Positions 34,204-42,049 of a stretch of 64,000 bases of DNA are shown piece by piece. The notes under the pieces were generated by a model, which had not been told where the DNA came from, ran no database searches, and saw nothing but the letters and a program-made list of their open reading frames with translations. This DNA is from YC2-FULL-38-9 sp964629635. Its GTDB lineage: Bacteria > Patescibacteriota > Microgenomatia > UBA1406 > GWC2-37-13. Location of the stretch: assembly GCA_964629635.1 (NCBI GenBank), contig CAZVQS010000002.1, forward strand, positions 248,001-312,000, given 5' to 3'. How positions within the stretch are numbered: the first letter of the stretch is position 1; every line of letters begins with the position of its first letter. The translations under genes were made by a program, and so were the position numbers.

Positions 34204-35407
34204 TGCCTTTTCTTTTGGACTGCTCATGTTTGAACTTTTTTTTGGATCCGGAAAACAGGCTTTCCCCCGGGGAATCCTGAGCGCTGTCCTGTTTCCGGTA
34301 CTGTTGTTTTCCGGACTGTTCTATGGGGGATTATATCAAAACAGCATATCATTTTTGCCGTTTCAGATCCTTTACTTCGTATACCTTTTCATATTGTACC
34401 TGAGTACGAGGCGCTCCATCAATGCGAAGCTCATTTTCAGCCTTACCGTATTCGTATACCTGGTTGGGGCCTTCCTTACCATTGCCTTTTCGCCGCGTCC
34501 CGCCTGCGATTGTTTTACTACGGTGCAGGAAGCCGCCCGTTTTTTTCTGGCAGGGAAAAACCCCTATTCGTCCACCTATACGCAGGTATATCCGGGCGTA
34601 AAGGCGGATTATTTTCCCCATATGCCCATGAGCTTCATATCCGTGAGTCCGTTTGTTTTCCTTTTTGGCGATCCGCGTTTTTCCCTGGTGTTTTCCTCGA
34701 TCGCAACCGCTTTTATCCTCCGCCGCCTGCTCACGCATGGGAAAGGTGATAGAGGCGAATCGGTTCTGGTCATCGCCGCCTTCCTTTTTTTTCCGCGTTC
34801 GTTTTACATGCTTGAACACATGTATCAGGAGATTAACATGTTCATGTTTTTTGTGCTCTTCCTTTTGCTTCTTAAAAAAGGCAAGGAGGGATGGGCCGTT
34901 TTATCGTTTGCGCTTTTTTTCTCCTTCAAGCAGCAGCTTTTCATATTCCTGCCGCTTTTCTTCCTGAACAGGAAAACGCGGACGCTTCTCATGCGTAATT
35001 TTTGGTGGTTCATCCTTCCCTTCGCGGTACTGGTTCCGTATTTTGCGGCTGATCCTCCCGCTTTCGTCCGCAACGTCCTGTTTTTCATTGACATCAATTC
35101 GTTCACGAAAGCCCTTCCCCTTGCCCGCAGCCTCTCGTTTCCCACGTTCCTCACTCAGATGGGAGGTATTCCCGCTCATGCGGTCCGGTACCTGTCTGCC
35201 GCGGGTTTTGCTTTGTGTTACCTGCTGATCCTTTTCAGGCGCGCAAACCTGTATTTTTCCCTTGCCCTTGTGCTTCTCGCTGTTCATTTCATGTTCCCGT
35301 ACAGTTTCTTCAATCATTACTACCTTGTCGCGCTCCTTTCATTGTTTTGCTTTGCGGTCGAAGCGACCGGGGCAGTGCTCCCCGTTGCCGGTCATATGGA
35401 TAAGTAA
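34121..35407 (+). CDS. Multi-pass membrane glycosyltransferase (GT87/DUF2029-like)
   Basis: The protein has 428 residues from ATG 34121 and about eleven hydrophobic segments. The motif FLAGKNPYSSTYTQVYPGVK, followed by PHMPMS, resembles the NPY...YP pattern after the second external loop in GT87 mannosyltransferases that use polyprenyl-phosphate sugars. The family call is moderate. Starts at 34109 and 34112 are also in frame but lie next to the -10 element; a far upstream start at 33956 would add 55 residues antisense to the YfhO gene. It is followed, after 27 bases, by a pilin gene. Confidence 0.62.
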   Translation: MPIAALWGLILGSVPNLGFFTPLSFFIIAFSFGLLMFELFFGSGKQAFPRGILSAVLFPVLLFSGLFYGGLYQNSISFLPFQILYFVYLFILYLSTRRSINAKLIFSLTVFVYLVGAFLTIAFSPRPACDCFTTVQEAARFFLAGKNPYSSTYTQVYPGVKADYFPHMPMSFISVSPFVFLFGDPRFSLVFSSIATAFILRRLLTHGKGDRGESVLVIAAFLFFPRSFYMLEHMYQEINMFMFFVLFLLLLKKGKEGWAVLSFALFFSFKQQLFIFLPLFFLNRKTRTLLMRNFWWFILPFAVLVPYFAADPPAFVRNVLFFIDINSFTKALPLARSLSFPTFLTQMGGIPAHAVRYLSAAGFALCYLLILFRRANLYFSLALVLLAVHFMFPYSFFNHYYLVALLSLFCFAVEATGAVLPVAGHMDK

Positions 35408-35420
35408 ACGGGAATCGTGC

Positions 35421-35426
35421 TATATT
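35421..35426 (+). promoter_or_regulatory. -10 element of the isolated pilin gene
   Basis: TATATT stands 8 bases before ATG 35435. An in-frame GTG at 35417 would place this hexamer inside the coding region. Confidence 0.4.
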
Positions 35427-35434
35427 ATGTATAT

Positions 35435-35977
35435 ATGAAACATTCAAGGCACACCGCCTCAGGAGGATTCACCCTTATCGAGCTCATTATCATTATCATC
35501 ATACTCGGCGTCCTGGCGACCCTTATTGCCGGCAACTTCCTTAATTCGCTCCAGAAGGGGAGGGACGCGCGCCGCAAAAACGATTTGGCGCAGGTACAGC
35601 GCGCGCTTGAGCTCTATTATGAAGACATCAAGGCATATCCCCTTACCCCGCCGCCGTTCGGCGCAACGTTCTGTCAGGCGAATCCCTGCCCGACCACTTC
35701 CAAAATCTACATGAAGAAAATGCCGAATGATCCGAACGCCGGATATTCCTACAACTACATAGCCGATCCCAACGGCCAATACTACTACCTCTTTTCGTGT
35801 ATAGAAAACTACTGGAACGACAAATCGACCGGCGTAAGCAACGGAGGGTATTGTCCCGGGCCCGATCCCGGATGCGGTGCGGCGCCGGAGTGCGGCGGCT
35901 GCGGAGTATGCAAATACTACGTGGGAAGCCCGAATGCGGCTGCGCTCGTGCCCAAACCCACGTTGGTTCCCCAATGA
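35435..35977 (+). CDS. Type IV pilin-like protein, GspG-type, in the glycan cluster
   Basis: This 180-residue pilin lies outside the pilus operons. The leader MKHSRHTASGGFTLIELI has a perfect cleavage site, followed by a very hydrophobic helix and GRDARRKNDLAQVQRALELYY, the same spine wording as the GspG-like pilins at 23307-24653. KMPNDPNAGYSYNYIADP also matches them. The C-terminal part is Cys-rich (CGGCGVCKYY) and ends in a Pro-rich tail. It is probably a stray duplicate expressed on its own. It stops 4 bases short of the convergent gene's stop. Confidence 0.78.
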   Translation: MKHSRHTASGGFTLIELIIIIIILGVLATLIAGNFLNSLQKGRDARRKNDLAQVQRALELYYEDIKAYPLTPPPFGATFCQANPCPTTSKIYMKKMPNDPNAGYSYNYIADPNGQYYYLFSCIENYWNDKSTGVSNGGYCPGPDPGCGAAPECGGCGVCKYYVGSPNAAALVPKPTLVPQ

Positions 35978-35981
35978 TGGT

Positions 35982-38123
35982 TTATCTGAGCTTGTCCATC
36001 TCTTCCTTCACCTGTGCGTTTCCCGGACTGATGTAGTCGAGGATGTACTGGTATGTCTTGCGCGACTCATCCGCTTTCCCGAATTTCCTGAGAAGCTGCG
36101 CCTTGAGGTAATGGCCTTCGAAGTAATCGCTCTTCAGGACAATCGAGGCATCAATGGCCGCAAGCGATTTTTCTTCAAGCTCCTTTTTCTCCCGGGGATC
36201 CTTGGTTTCGTCCCACAGCAGGGAATAATAGGTGGCCTGGAAATAGGGGATTTTCGTGTCGGTCGGGCTTAAAAGCCGCGACTTTTCCAGGGCCTTCAGT
36301 CCGTTATCGATGTATTTCCGGTTGAGCGTGATCTGGTAAAAAAGATACTGGTTTTTTACCCGCGTTTTCCAGTACAGGATGTTTTCCGGAGACCGGCTGA
36401 TGCTTTTCAGGTTGTATGATTCCGCAGAATTCATGAGTTCGCTTGAGAGCCGGTTATCCTTCTGGTATGCGGCGATGAAGGCGAGATTCGCCATGTAGTA
36501 GGAGAGCTTGTCCTCGTACACGTGGTCGGGAAAAAGGGCAAGGGATGAGGAAAGGAGGGATACCGCGCTCTGGTAATCGTTCGCTTTCGCGTAGTTTTCG
36601 GCAAGCGCGTATTTCGTGTCGGCAATCCAGTAAGTCACGAAGTACTGGAGGAAAAAAAGCAGGGCGACGATGACAATCAGGTACCCGAATATGCCGCCCT
36701 CCCCCTTGGAAGACTCATGCCGGACTTTTGCCTGTTTGTCTTTGCAAAGCTCGATAAAATACAGGAGTACGGGTATGCTGTAGAAATAGAGATTGATCAT
36801 CGTGGTTGAGAATCCCACGAAATTCGTGATGAGAATGACGATCCAGGATGAAAGAAGGCCCGCCTGGAGGAGGGAAAGCTCGGGTTCTTTGCGCGCGCTG
36901 CGGGACAGGGTGCTCCAATAGATGCCAAGCGCCAGCACCGAACCGGTGAAAAGCGCGTATGAGGCGGCGCCGAAAAAGCCTGTGGTGGCGAAATAGTTGA
37001 GGTATTCGTTGTGGGCCTTGTTGTACAGGTAGTCCCATTCGGACGTCAAATTGTGGGCGACCGGCCTGACGAAATAATAGGAATATGCGAATGTCTCCAC
37101 GCCCGTTCCGAAGAGCGGATACTGCATTCCGAGGTCAACCGCACCCTGCCAGACGATTTTGCGGATGTCTATCGATTCGGTAATCTTGAGGGGCGCGGAC
37201 GCGGTCGCTGTCGGCGTTACGGAAGGCTGGGGGGCGGGTTTGGCCGTGGACGGGCGGTACGAGGACAGGGTGAGATACCGGTCAATCTGGCTGACGCCTG
37301 TTTTGAAAACCAGCGTGAGTGCGATAAAAGTGAACAAGACGAGCGCGGCTTTTTTCATGAGTCCCGCACCGAGCTTTTTCCGGTGGATAAAGATCCAGAA
37401 CGCAAGAGGGATGGCGGTGCCAAGCACTGCCAAAAGGGAAGAGCGGGAATTGGTGAAATATATGGCGGCGGCATTCAGAATGACGGCCGGAGCCAGCCAG
37501 TAATGGGATGCGGTGAAAAAAAGGAAAACCGTTATGAAAAACGTGATGCCCAGATAGGCGCCGAGCCAGTTGGGCTGCCCGAGCGTTGAGAACATGCGTG
37601 CCGCCGGATCAAACTGCGCGGTCCAGCAGGCATTGTCGAGTTTGCCGCTGAAAACCAGGCAGGACAGGTCGTGCCCCGTTTTGCCGGGAAGGCCCCAGAG
37701 GATGACGCCGAGCGACGAAACCAGGGAGATTTTGAGGATATTCCTCACAAACGGCATCGGCTCAACGTGCGTCAGGAACTCGGCAAGGCTGTAGAAAAGC
37801 GCAAGATACGCGATCAGGGAAAGGACGCCCCCGTTGAACCGGCCGTAATACCCGAACAATGACACGTGCCTGTCTATGGAAAACAGGAGCGATGCGATCT
37901 GGGACAGGAAAAATATGCCGAGAAACAGGTCAAACGGCGTTCTCCGGAATAACAGGCGCCCCGCCTTCACCATCCGCATCGCCCATACCGCAAGAATCAG
38001 GGACATGACGATATAGATGAATATCATTTTGTTGAATTCGAAAAGTTCGGATGTGCCCGCATACATGATGAACGGGGTAATGAGGAAGAGAATGTAGTAC
38101 AGGTATTTTTGGATTTTAAGCAT
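35982..38123 (-). CDS. O-antigen ligase/polymerase family protein with C-terminal TPR region
   Basis: This 713-residue protein has about eleven membrane segments, then a helical domain from about residue 510 with TPR-like repeats. The Wzy_C region is recognisable: NSRSSLLAVLGT and, later, YLYNKAHNEYLNYFATTGFFGAASY in the large external loop, where the conserved His of ligases lies. Such proteins move polysaccharide from a lipid carrier to an acceptor, or polymerise it; the TPR fusion is common in protein O-glycosyltransferases (PglL-like) and in CPR members. It begins 7 bases after a TACAAT element. Confidence 0.75.
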   Translation of the reverse strand: MLKIQKYLYYILFLITPFIMYAGTSELFEFNKMIFIYIVMSLILAVWAMRMVKAGRLLFRRTPFDLFLGIFFLSQIASLLFSIDRHVSLFGYYGRFNGGVLSLIAYLALFYSLAEFLTHVEPMPFVRNILKISLVSSLGVILWGLPGKTGHDLSCLVFSGKLDNACWTAQFDPAARMFSTLGQPNWLGAYLGITFFITVFLFFTASHYWLAPAVILNAAAIYFTNSRSSLLAVLGTAIPLAFWIFIHRKKLGAGLMKKAALVLFTFIALTLVFKTGVSQIDRYLTLSSYRPSTAKPAPQPSVTPTATASAPLKITESIDIRKIVWQGAVDLGMQYPLFGTGVETFAYSYYFVRPVAHNLTSEWDYLYNKAHNEYLNYFATTGFFGAASYALFTGSVLALGIYWSTLSRSARKEPELSLLQAGLLSSWIVILITNFVGFSTTMINLYFYSIPVLLYFIELCKDKQAKVRHESSKGEGGIFGYLIVIVALLFFLQYFVTYWIADTKYALAENYAKANDYQSAVSLLSSSLALFPDHVYEDKLSYYMANLAFIAAYQKDNRLSSELMNSAESYNLKSISRSPENILYWKTRVKNQYLFYQITLNRKYIDNGLKALEKSRLLSPTDTKIPYFQATYYSLLWDETKDPREKKELEEKSLAAIDASIVLKSDYFEGHYLKAQLLRKFGKADESRKTYQYILDYISPGNAQVKEEMDKLR

Positions 38124-38130
38124 ATGAACT

Positions 38131-38136
38131 ATTGTA
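38131..38136 (-). promoter_or_regulatory. -10 element of the O-antigen ligase-like gene
   Basis: On the - strand TACAAT reads from 38136 to 38131, 7 bases before ATG 38123, and touches the stop of the upstream DUF2142 gene. Confidence 0.4.
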
Positions 38137-39510
38137 TCAGATGGGTATATAGTAACGGGCGATTACCGAGGTCGCGACGTGGACAAGAACGGCGCATGCT
38201 GCGATACAGATTCCGAGTTTGGCCGCACGGGCCGGAATGCGCCTAAACCGGGCAACAGGCGCATGGTGCATGAAGGCAAACAGGAGAAACGGGACAAAGG
38301 AAATGAAGTACCTCCCCTGGGTGCCGTCGATCACCGGCGATTTGAGGGGTTTCCAGGTCAGATAAAAAAATGTTTGTATCGCTGCATAGGAAAGGAACAG
38401 GACTCCAAGAAGAAGCAGGGAAAACTTTTTGTTCTGCCGTTCCTTTTGGGGCAATCCGTAGGAAACGACCGAGAAACCCGCCAACAGCCAAATGAGATAG
38501 GCCGCGGGATGCATCGAGTAGTCAAGCCATCCGAATATTCCGATTGACCCCTGGACATGGAACTTGAGGAGCCGGATGCCGGAGGAGATAAATATCCGGA
38601 GGTATTCAAGGGGATTCTGAAGGATGAAAAGCAGCTGGGAACCGGGTACGGTTCCGTCCGGATGTCCGCGGTAGCTGAGGGACGAAAGGTATATGGGATG
38701 TTTGAATAGGAAATAGAAAAACAGAACGCCGGCAAAGTATAGCACCATTTTCTTCAGGTATCCGGATCCGCTGGCGATTTTTTGCACGGGGATTAGCAAA
38801 ACCAGGAGGATGAACGGTTCGTATATCACCTTGCTGACGAGAAACAGAACGGTTGCGATACCCAGATATATGAGGTGCCTGTTTGCAAGTTTCGGCAGCG
38901 TTAGAAGGTGAGAGAATACGGAAAAAAGCGTAAAGCCTGTCATGAAATGCATGCCGTCATAGTTGTAGGCTGTTATCTGGTGGACGAACATGGGAAGGGA
39001 GAATACGAAAAGGAGTACGTACCGGTAGGGCGCTTTCGTCCTGCGGTACAGGAGGATCATCCAGACGAATGAAACAAGGAACATGAAGAAGCGTCCCGCA
39101 AAAAAAGAGATAAACGCGTTGAGCCGGAGCATGCGCGCAAGCAAAAGCCCTGCTGCGTGCGGGATATAGGCGAAGGAGCCGAGCATGAACTGCGCCTTTT
39201 CCCTGATGTACACCGGTTCGAATGCGGAATCTCCGGCAAACAGGGGTACGCGGTAGAGACCGGTATCGAATTTGCGTTCGGGATGGTACGGAATCGCGTT
39301 GAGATGCCTTTCGGTTATGAGGTCATGAAACTGCCGGTCAAGCGGCAGTTTTTTACCGTCGTTCCACAAGAAAAGGTATCCCTGCCGCACGTAAACCGCT
39401 CGTTTGAAATGGCCGTGTTCGTCCGGTTTCTGGAGCGGGGGAACGAGGAACGTAAAGAGGAGTCCGAGGACGAATATGTATCCGAATACGATCCGGCTCA
39501 CGAATTGCAT
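38137..39510 (-). CDS. DUF2142 family membrane protein (predicted glycosyltransferase)
   Basis: The protein has 457 residues and about ten membrane segments. Near its N-terminus FLVPPLQKPDEHGHFKRAVY is the DUF2142 hallmark (PP-x-Q-x-PDE...HF). Members are GT-C-like enzymes encoded in polysaccharide clusters; substrates are unknown. The C-terminal GTQGRYFISFVPFLL segment is also conserved in the family. Its start lies 6 bases after a perfect TATAAT on the - strand, so it is probably transcribed separately from the SRAP gene 7 bases upstream. Confidence 0.78.
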   Translation of the reverse strand: MQFVSRIVFGYIFVLGLLFTFLVPPLQKPDEHGHFKRAVYVRQGYLFLWNDGKKLPLDRQFHDLITERHLNAIPYHPERKFDTGLYRVPLFAGDSAFEPVYIREKAQFMLGSFAYIPHAAGLLLARMLRLNAFISFFAGRFFMFLVSFVWMILLYRRTKAPYRYVLLFVFSLPMFVHQITAYNYDGMHFMTGFTLFSVFSHLLTLPKLANRHLIYLGIATVLFLVSKVIYEPFILLVLLIPVQKIASGSGYLKKMVLYFAGVLFFYFLFKHPIYLSSLSYRGHPDGTVPGSQLLFILQNPLEYLRIFISSGIRLLKFHVQGSIGIFGWLDYSMHPAAYLIWLLAGFSVVSYGLPQKERQNKKFSLLLLGVLFLSYAAIQTFFYLTWKPLKSPVIDGTQGRYFISFVPFLLFAFMHHAPVARFRRIPARAAKLGICIAACAVLVHVATSVIARYYIPI

Positions 39511-39516
39511 TGTTTC

Positions 39517-39522
39517 ATTATA
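39517..39522 (-). promoter_or_regulatory. -10 element of the DUF2142 gene
   Basis: TATAAT read on the - strand (39522 to 39517) lies 6 bases before ATG 39510 and overlaps the 3' end of the SRAP gene. Confidence 0.55.
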
Positions 39523-40201
39523 GCAATTCCTGCTGGCCTGCCGCCTGGATGAGGGAAGCGTCGTCGGTAGCCGGGCTGTTTACTTTGCGCGATACCGGGT
39601 GCGCTTCCATTTTACCGGCGTAGGGGCGGATGAGCGAAGCCAGCTGTTCGATTTCGCTTGTGTCGGGATTGAGCCAGAGCGGCTCATCCTCGCGCGAAAG
39701 TATGACGGGCATCCGGTTGTGGATCGGTTCCATGAACGCGTTGGGGGATGTGGTGATGATGGTGTAGGTTTTGCGGACCGCGCCCGCCGGATCGTGCCAC
39801 TCGCTGTAGAGCCCGGCAAAGGAGAAATAGCCGTCGGTTTCGGGACGGATGTAGTAGGGCGTTTTTCCCTCCCCGGTTTTGCGCCATTCGTAGAATCCGC
39901 TGGCGGGTACGAGGCATCGCTGGAACTGCAGGTATTTCCATGCCCATTTCTTGTGTATGACCGTATCGTCGCGCAGATTGATGAAGCCTTTCGGTTTGTC
40001 CGATTTTTCCCATTCCGGGATAAGCCCCCATTTCATGATTTCAACCGTATTGGGGCTGTGGGAGACGATGACCGGCATATCCTGCCCCGGCGCAACATTG
40101 TAGCGGGTTCTGATTTCGCTGGAGGGATATTCCCCCTCTATTTCGTACCGGGAATTGAACCGGTTCCGGTCGGAAAAGTCGAACTGGTACCTGCCGCACA
40201 T
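39518..40201 (-). CDS. SOS response-associated peptidase (SRAP, YedK/HMCES family)
   Basis: This 227-residue protein protects abasic sites in single-stranded DNA by forming a stable thiazolidine link through its N-terminal Cys after Met removal. All key residues are visible in the mature numbering: Cys2 (MCGRY), Asn75 in GFINLR, Glu105 in SGFYEW and His161 in PIHNRMP, matching the known positions in E. coli YedK to within one residue. RYNVAPGQ is also conserved. ATG 40201 must be the start, since Cys2 has to be N-terminal; the frame extends upstream only by chance. A perfect - strand TATAAT is 6 bases before it. It faces away from a Y-family polymerase operon. Confidence 0.95.
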   Translation of the reverse strand: MCGRYQFDFSDRNRFNSRYEIEGEYPSSEIRTRYNVAPGQDMPVIVSHSPNTVEIMKWGLIPEWEKSDKPKGFINLRDDTVIHKKWAWKYLQFQRCLVPASGFYEWRKTGEGKTPYYIRPETDGYFSFAGLYSEWHDPAGAVRKTYTIITTSPNAFMEPIHNRMPVILSREDEPLWLNPDTSEIEQLASLIRPYAGKMEAHPVSRKVNSPATDDASLIQAAGQQELL

Positions 40202-40207
40202 ATGATT

Positions 40208-40213
40208 ATTATA
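40208..40213 (-). promoter_or_regulatory. -10 element of the SRAP gene
   Basis: On the - strand TATAAT (40213 to 40208) is 6 bases before ATG 40201. A 6-base-pair inverted repeat, CCGCGT (40217-40222) and ACGCGG (40231-40236), covers the spacer and -35 position and could be an operator. Confidence 0.55.
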
Positions 40214-40258
40214 CTCCCGCGTGTTTGAGAACGCGGTAAGGAGCGTATTGAATGAATT

Positions 40259-40373
40259 GAATCGACAGGTGGCGGAGGTGAAAGGGCTCCCGACACGCGC
40301 GGAGGTACGAACAAGTTGCTCCGGTCGACCGAGCACTGGCGGGAATGAAGCCTCCGACGGAATCTGTCGATTC
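40259..40373. other. Nested inverted repeat, possible structured RNA or DNA element
   Basis: The 319-base gap between the SRAP gene and the small SOS gene (40202-40520) contains a 115-base element that can fold as one long interrupted hairpin. The outer stem is a perfect 10-base repeat, GAATCGACAG (40259-40268) with CTGTCGATTC (40364-40373). Inside it pair CGGAGG (40273-40278) with CCTCCG (40351-40356), then TCCCG (40288-40292) with CGGGA (40340-40344), and CGGAG (40300-40304) with CTCCG (40319-40323). I could not match it to SRP RNA, 6S RNA, tmRNA, RNase P or a tRNA. The strand is unknown. Confidence 0.5.
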
Positions 40374-40464
40374 CTCAGAGGGCAAGAAGATTTATGACCC
40401 GTTACTTTATAGATTATCAAGATCGGGAAAACGGTTTCTGCCCGAACATTTACAAAAATACCCC

Positions 40465-40512
40465 TTGACTTGGTGAACAGTTGTTTACTAGAATGGTAAA
40501 CGTAAGTTCACC
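40465..40512 (+). promoter_or_regulatory. SOS-type promoter with two LexA-like boxes
   Basis: TTGACT (40465-40470) and TAGAAT (40489-40494) form a promoter with 18-base spacing. Two sites of the GAAC-N4-GTTC type lie on it: TGAACagttGTTTA (40474-40487), inside the spacer, and TAAACgtaaGTTCA (40497-40510), at the expected start of transcription. Each has one perfect half site and one half site with a single change, and the two are inverted relative to each other. This resembles the LexA box of Gram-positive bacteria. The downstream genes (a Y-family polymerase) support an SOS role. Confidence 0.65.
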
Positions 40513-40520
40513 TCTGTCAT

Positions 40521-40781
40521 ATGAACGAAACAATCAACGAACGGGTCAGCGTCCTCATGTCCTACGACCGGGAAAAGAATACGGTGATGCCGAGGAAAAT
40601 GCGCTGGCAGGGGAGGGATTACGTATTTACGAAACTGTCCTATCACCACCGGATACGTTCCGGAAGGACTTTGTTACACATTTTCCATGTGACGGACGGG
40701 GCAAGCGATTTCCGGCTCCGTTTCGACACGGAAACGCTCCACTTCACCCTGGAGGAAATATGCGATGGAAACACAGCTTAA
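40521..40781 (+). CDS. Small protein of unknown function, first gene of the SOS-type operon
   Basis: This 86-residue protein begins MNETINERVSVLMSYDREKN. It is polar, with no membrane segment and no signal peptide, and has a basic middle (MPRKMRWQGRDYVFTKLSYH) and an acidic C-terminus. I do not recognise it. It lies just downstream of the two LexA-like boxes and its end overlaps the polymerase gene by 17 bases, so the two proteins are very likely made together. A role as polymerase partner, comparable in position only to UmuD or ImuA, is speculation; it resembles neither in sequence. Confidence 0.75.
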   Translation: MNETINERVSVLMSYDREKNTVMPRKMRWQGRDYVFTKLSYHHRIRSGRTLLHIFHVTDGASDFRLRFDTETLHFTLEEICDGNTA

Positions 40782-42012
40782 CCACAATGAACCGGCGATC
40801 ATGCATATCGACCTCAATTCCTGCTTCGCGACCGTGGAGCAGCAGGCGAACTCCCGCCTGCGGGGCAAACCCCTGGTAATCGCCGCATACACTTCGCCCG
40901 GCGGATGTGTCCTTGCCCCTTCGATCGAGGCCAAGCGGTGGGGCGTAAAGACGGGCATGACCGTACGGGACGCGAAACTTCTGTGTCCGGGCGTCATCGT
41001 GCGGGATCCGGACCCCCAGCTTGTCAAGGACGTGCACGTGAAATTCAAAAACATCTGCCGCGACTACTCGCCGGTTGTCGTACCCAAGTCCATAGACGAA
41101 GTCGTGATAGATTTCCAGGGTACGCCGGCATTCAAACGGGGACTTGTCGGGATTGCCCGGGAAATCAAGAACCGGTTCCGGAAGGAAATCGGCGAATGGA
41201 TTTCCTGTAATGTCGGGATTTCAACCAACCGGTTCCTCGCGAAACTGGCCGCGTCCCTCCACAAGCCGGACGGGCTGGACGTCATCACGCACCGGAATCT
41301 TCTTTCGGTGTACCGGTCGGTCGCTCTTACGGATCTCAACGGGATCAACACCCGCTATGAGGCGCGCCTGAACGCAAACGGTATTTTCACGCCTCTCCAG
41401 TTCCTGGAAAGCCCCGAACATGTGCTCAGGCACCAGGTGTTCAGGAGCGTCGTCGGCTACTACTGGTTCCTGCGCCTGAGGGGGTGGGAGATAGACGATG
41501 TCGAATTCAAGCGGAAAAGTTACGGGCAGGAATATGCCCTCGGGCACAAGACCGCGGACCGTCAGGAGCTTGCCCGGCTCATGATGAAGCTGTGCGAGAA
41601 GATGGGCAGGAGGCTGCGGCGGTCCGGAAATACGGCAAAAGGAATGCATGTGGGGGTGGTGTACGATGACTGGACGTACTGGCACCGGGGCAGGAAATTG
41701 AACCAGCCCATGTATACGACCGCGGAACTATTCACGAAAGCGATGTGGGTCTTCAACCAGCAGCCTGCGGTGAAGACGGTGGCGAAACTTTCGGTCAGCT
41801 GTTTTGACCTGGAGCCTTCGGCAAACGCGCAGGCGCAGCTTTTCGACCGTGCGGAAGAGAAACTGAAGCGGATATCGGACGCGCTTGACGACATAAACGA
41901 CAAATACGGCGAATTCGTGGTTACTCCGGGCATCATGATGGGAATGAAGAATCTCATCCTCGAGCGGATCGCGTTCGGAGGGGTGAAGGACCTGGAAGAG
42001 GTATACCGTTAG
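40765..42012 (+). CDS. Y-family DNA polymerase (DinB/UmuC-like translesion polymerase)
   Basis: The 415-residue protein has the palm motif MHIDLNSCFATVEQQ with catalytic Asp16 and the second motif SIDEVVIDF with Asp111 and Glu112, so the active site is complete, unlike in ImuB proteins. GKPLVIAAYTSPGGCVLAPS and the helix-hairpin-helix thumb region (SCNVGISTNRFLAKLAASLHKPDGL) follow, then a little-finger-like domain. It would bypass DNA lesions. It overlaps the small upstream gene by 17 bases and has a GGAGG at 40751-40755, nine bases before ATG 40765. Whether it is Pol IV or another Y-family subgroup cannot be settled here, so no symbol is given. Confidence 0.9.
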   Translation: METQLNHNEPAIMHIDLNSCFATVEQQANSRLRGKPLVIAAYTSPGGCVLAPSIEAKRWGVKTGMTVRDAKLLCPGVIVRDPDPQLVKDVHVKFKNICRDYSPVVVPKSIDEVVIDFQGTPAFKRGLVGIAREIKNRFRKEIGEWISCNVGISTNRFLAKLAASLHKPDGLDVITHRNLLSVYRSVALTDLNGINTRYEARLNANGIFTPLQFLESPEHVLRHQVFRSVVGYYWFLRLRGWEIDDVEFKRKSYGQEYALGHKTADRQELARLMMKLCEKMGRRLRRSGNTAKGMHVGVVYDDWTYWHRGRKLNQPMYTTAELFTKAMWVFNQQPAVKTVAKLSVSCFDLEPSANAQAQLFDRAEEKLKRISDALDDINDKYGEFVVTPGIMMGMKNLILERIAFGGVKDLEEVYR

Positions 42013-42037
42013 CGGTACGGGGCGTGATGATTTGGGA

Positions 42038-42043
42038 TATAAT
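42038..42043 (+). promoter_or_regulatory. -10 element of the GT2 gene at 42050
   Basis: TATAAT lies 6 bases before ATG 42050. An in-frame TTG at 42032 would place the promoter inside the coding sequence, so ATG is preferred. Confidence 0.55.
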
Positions 42044-42049
42044 ACTTGC

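Noticed and set aside
40259..40373. Hairpin element as SRP RNA, 6S RNA, tmRNA, tRNA or integron attC site
   Set aside because: No GGAA-type SRP loop with its AGCAGCC bulge, no T-loop/anticodon geometry, no tag reading frame and no attC core sites could be recognised.
40202..40420. N-terminal extension of the SRAP protein by 73 residues
   Set aside because: SRAP needs Cys at position 2 after Met cleavage, which fixes the start at 40201. The extension crosses the promoter and the hairpin element.
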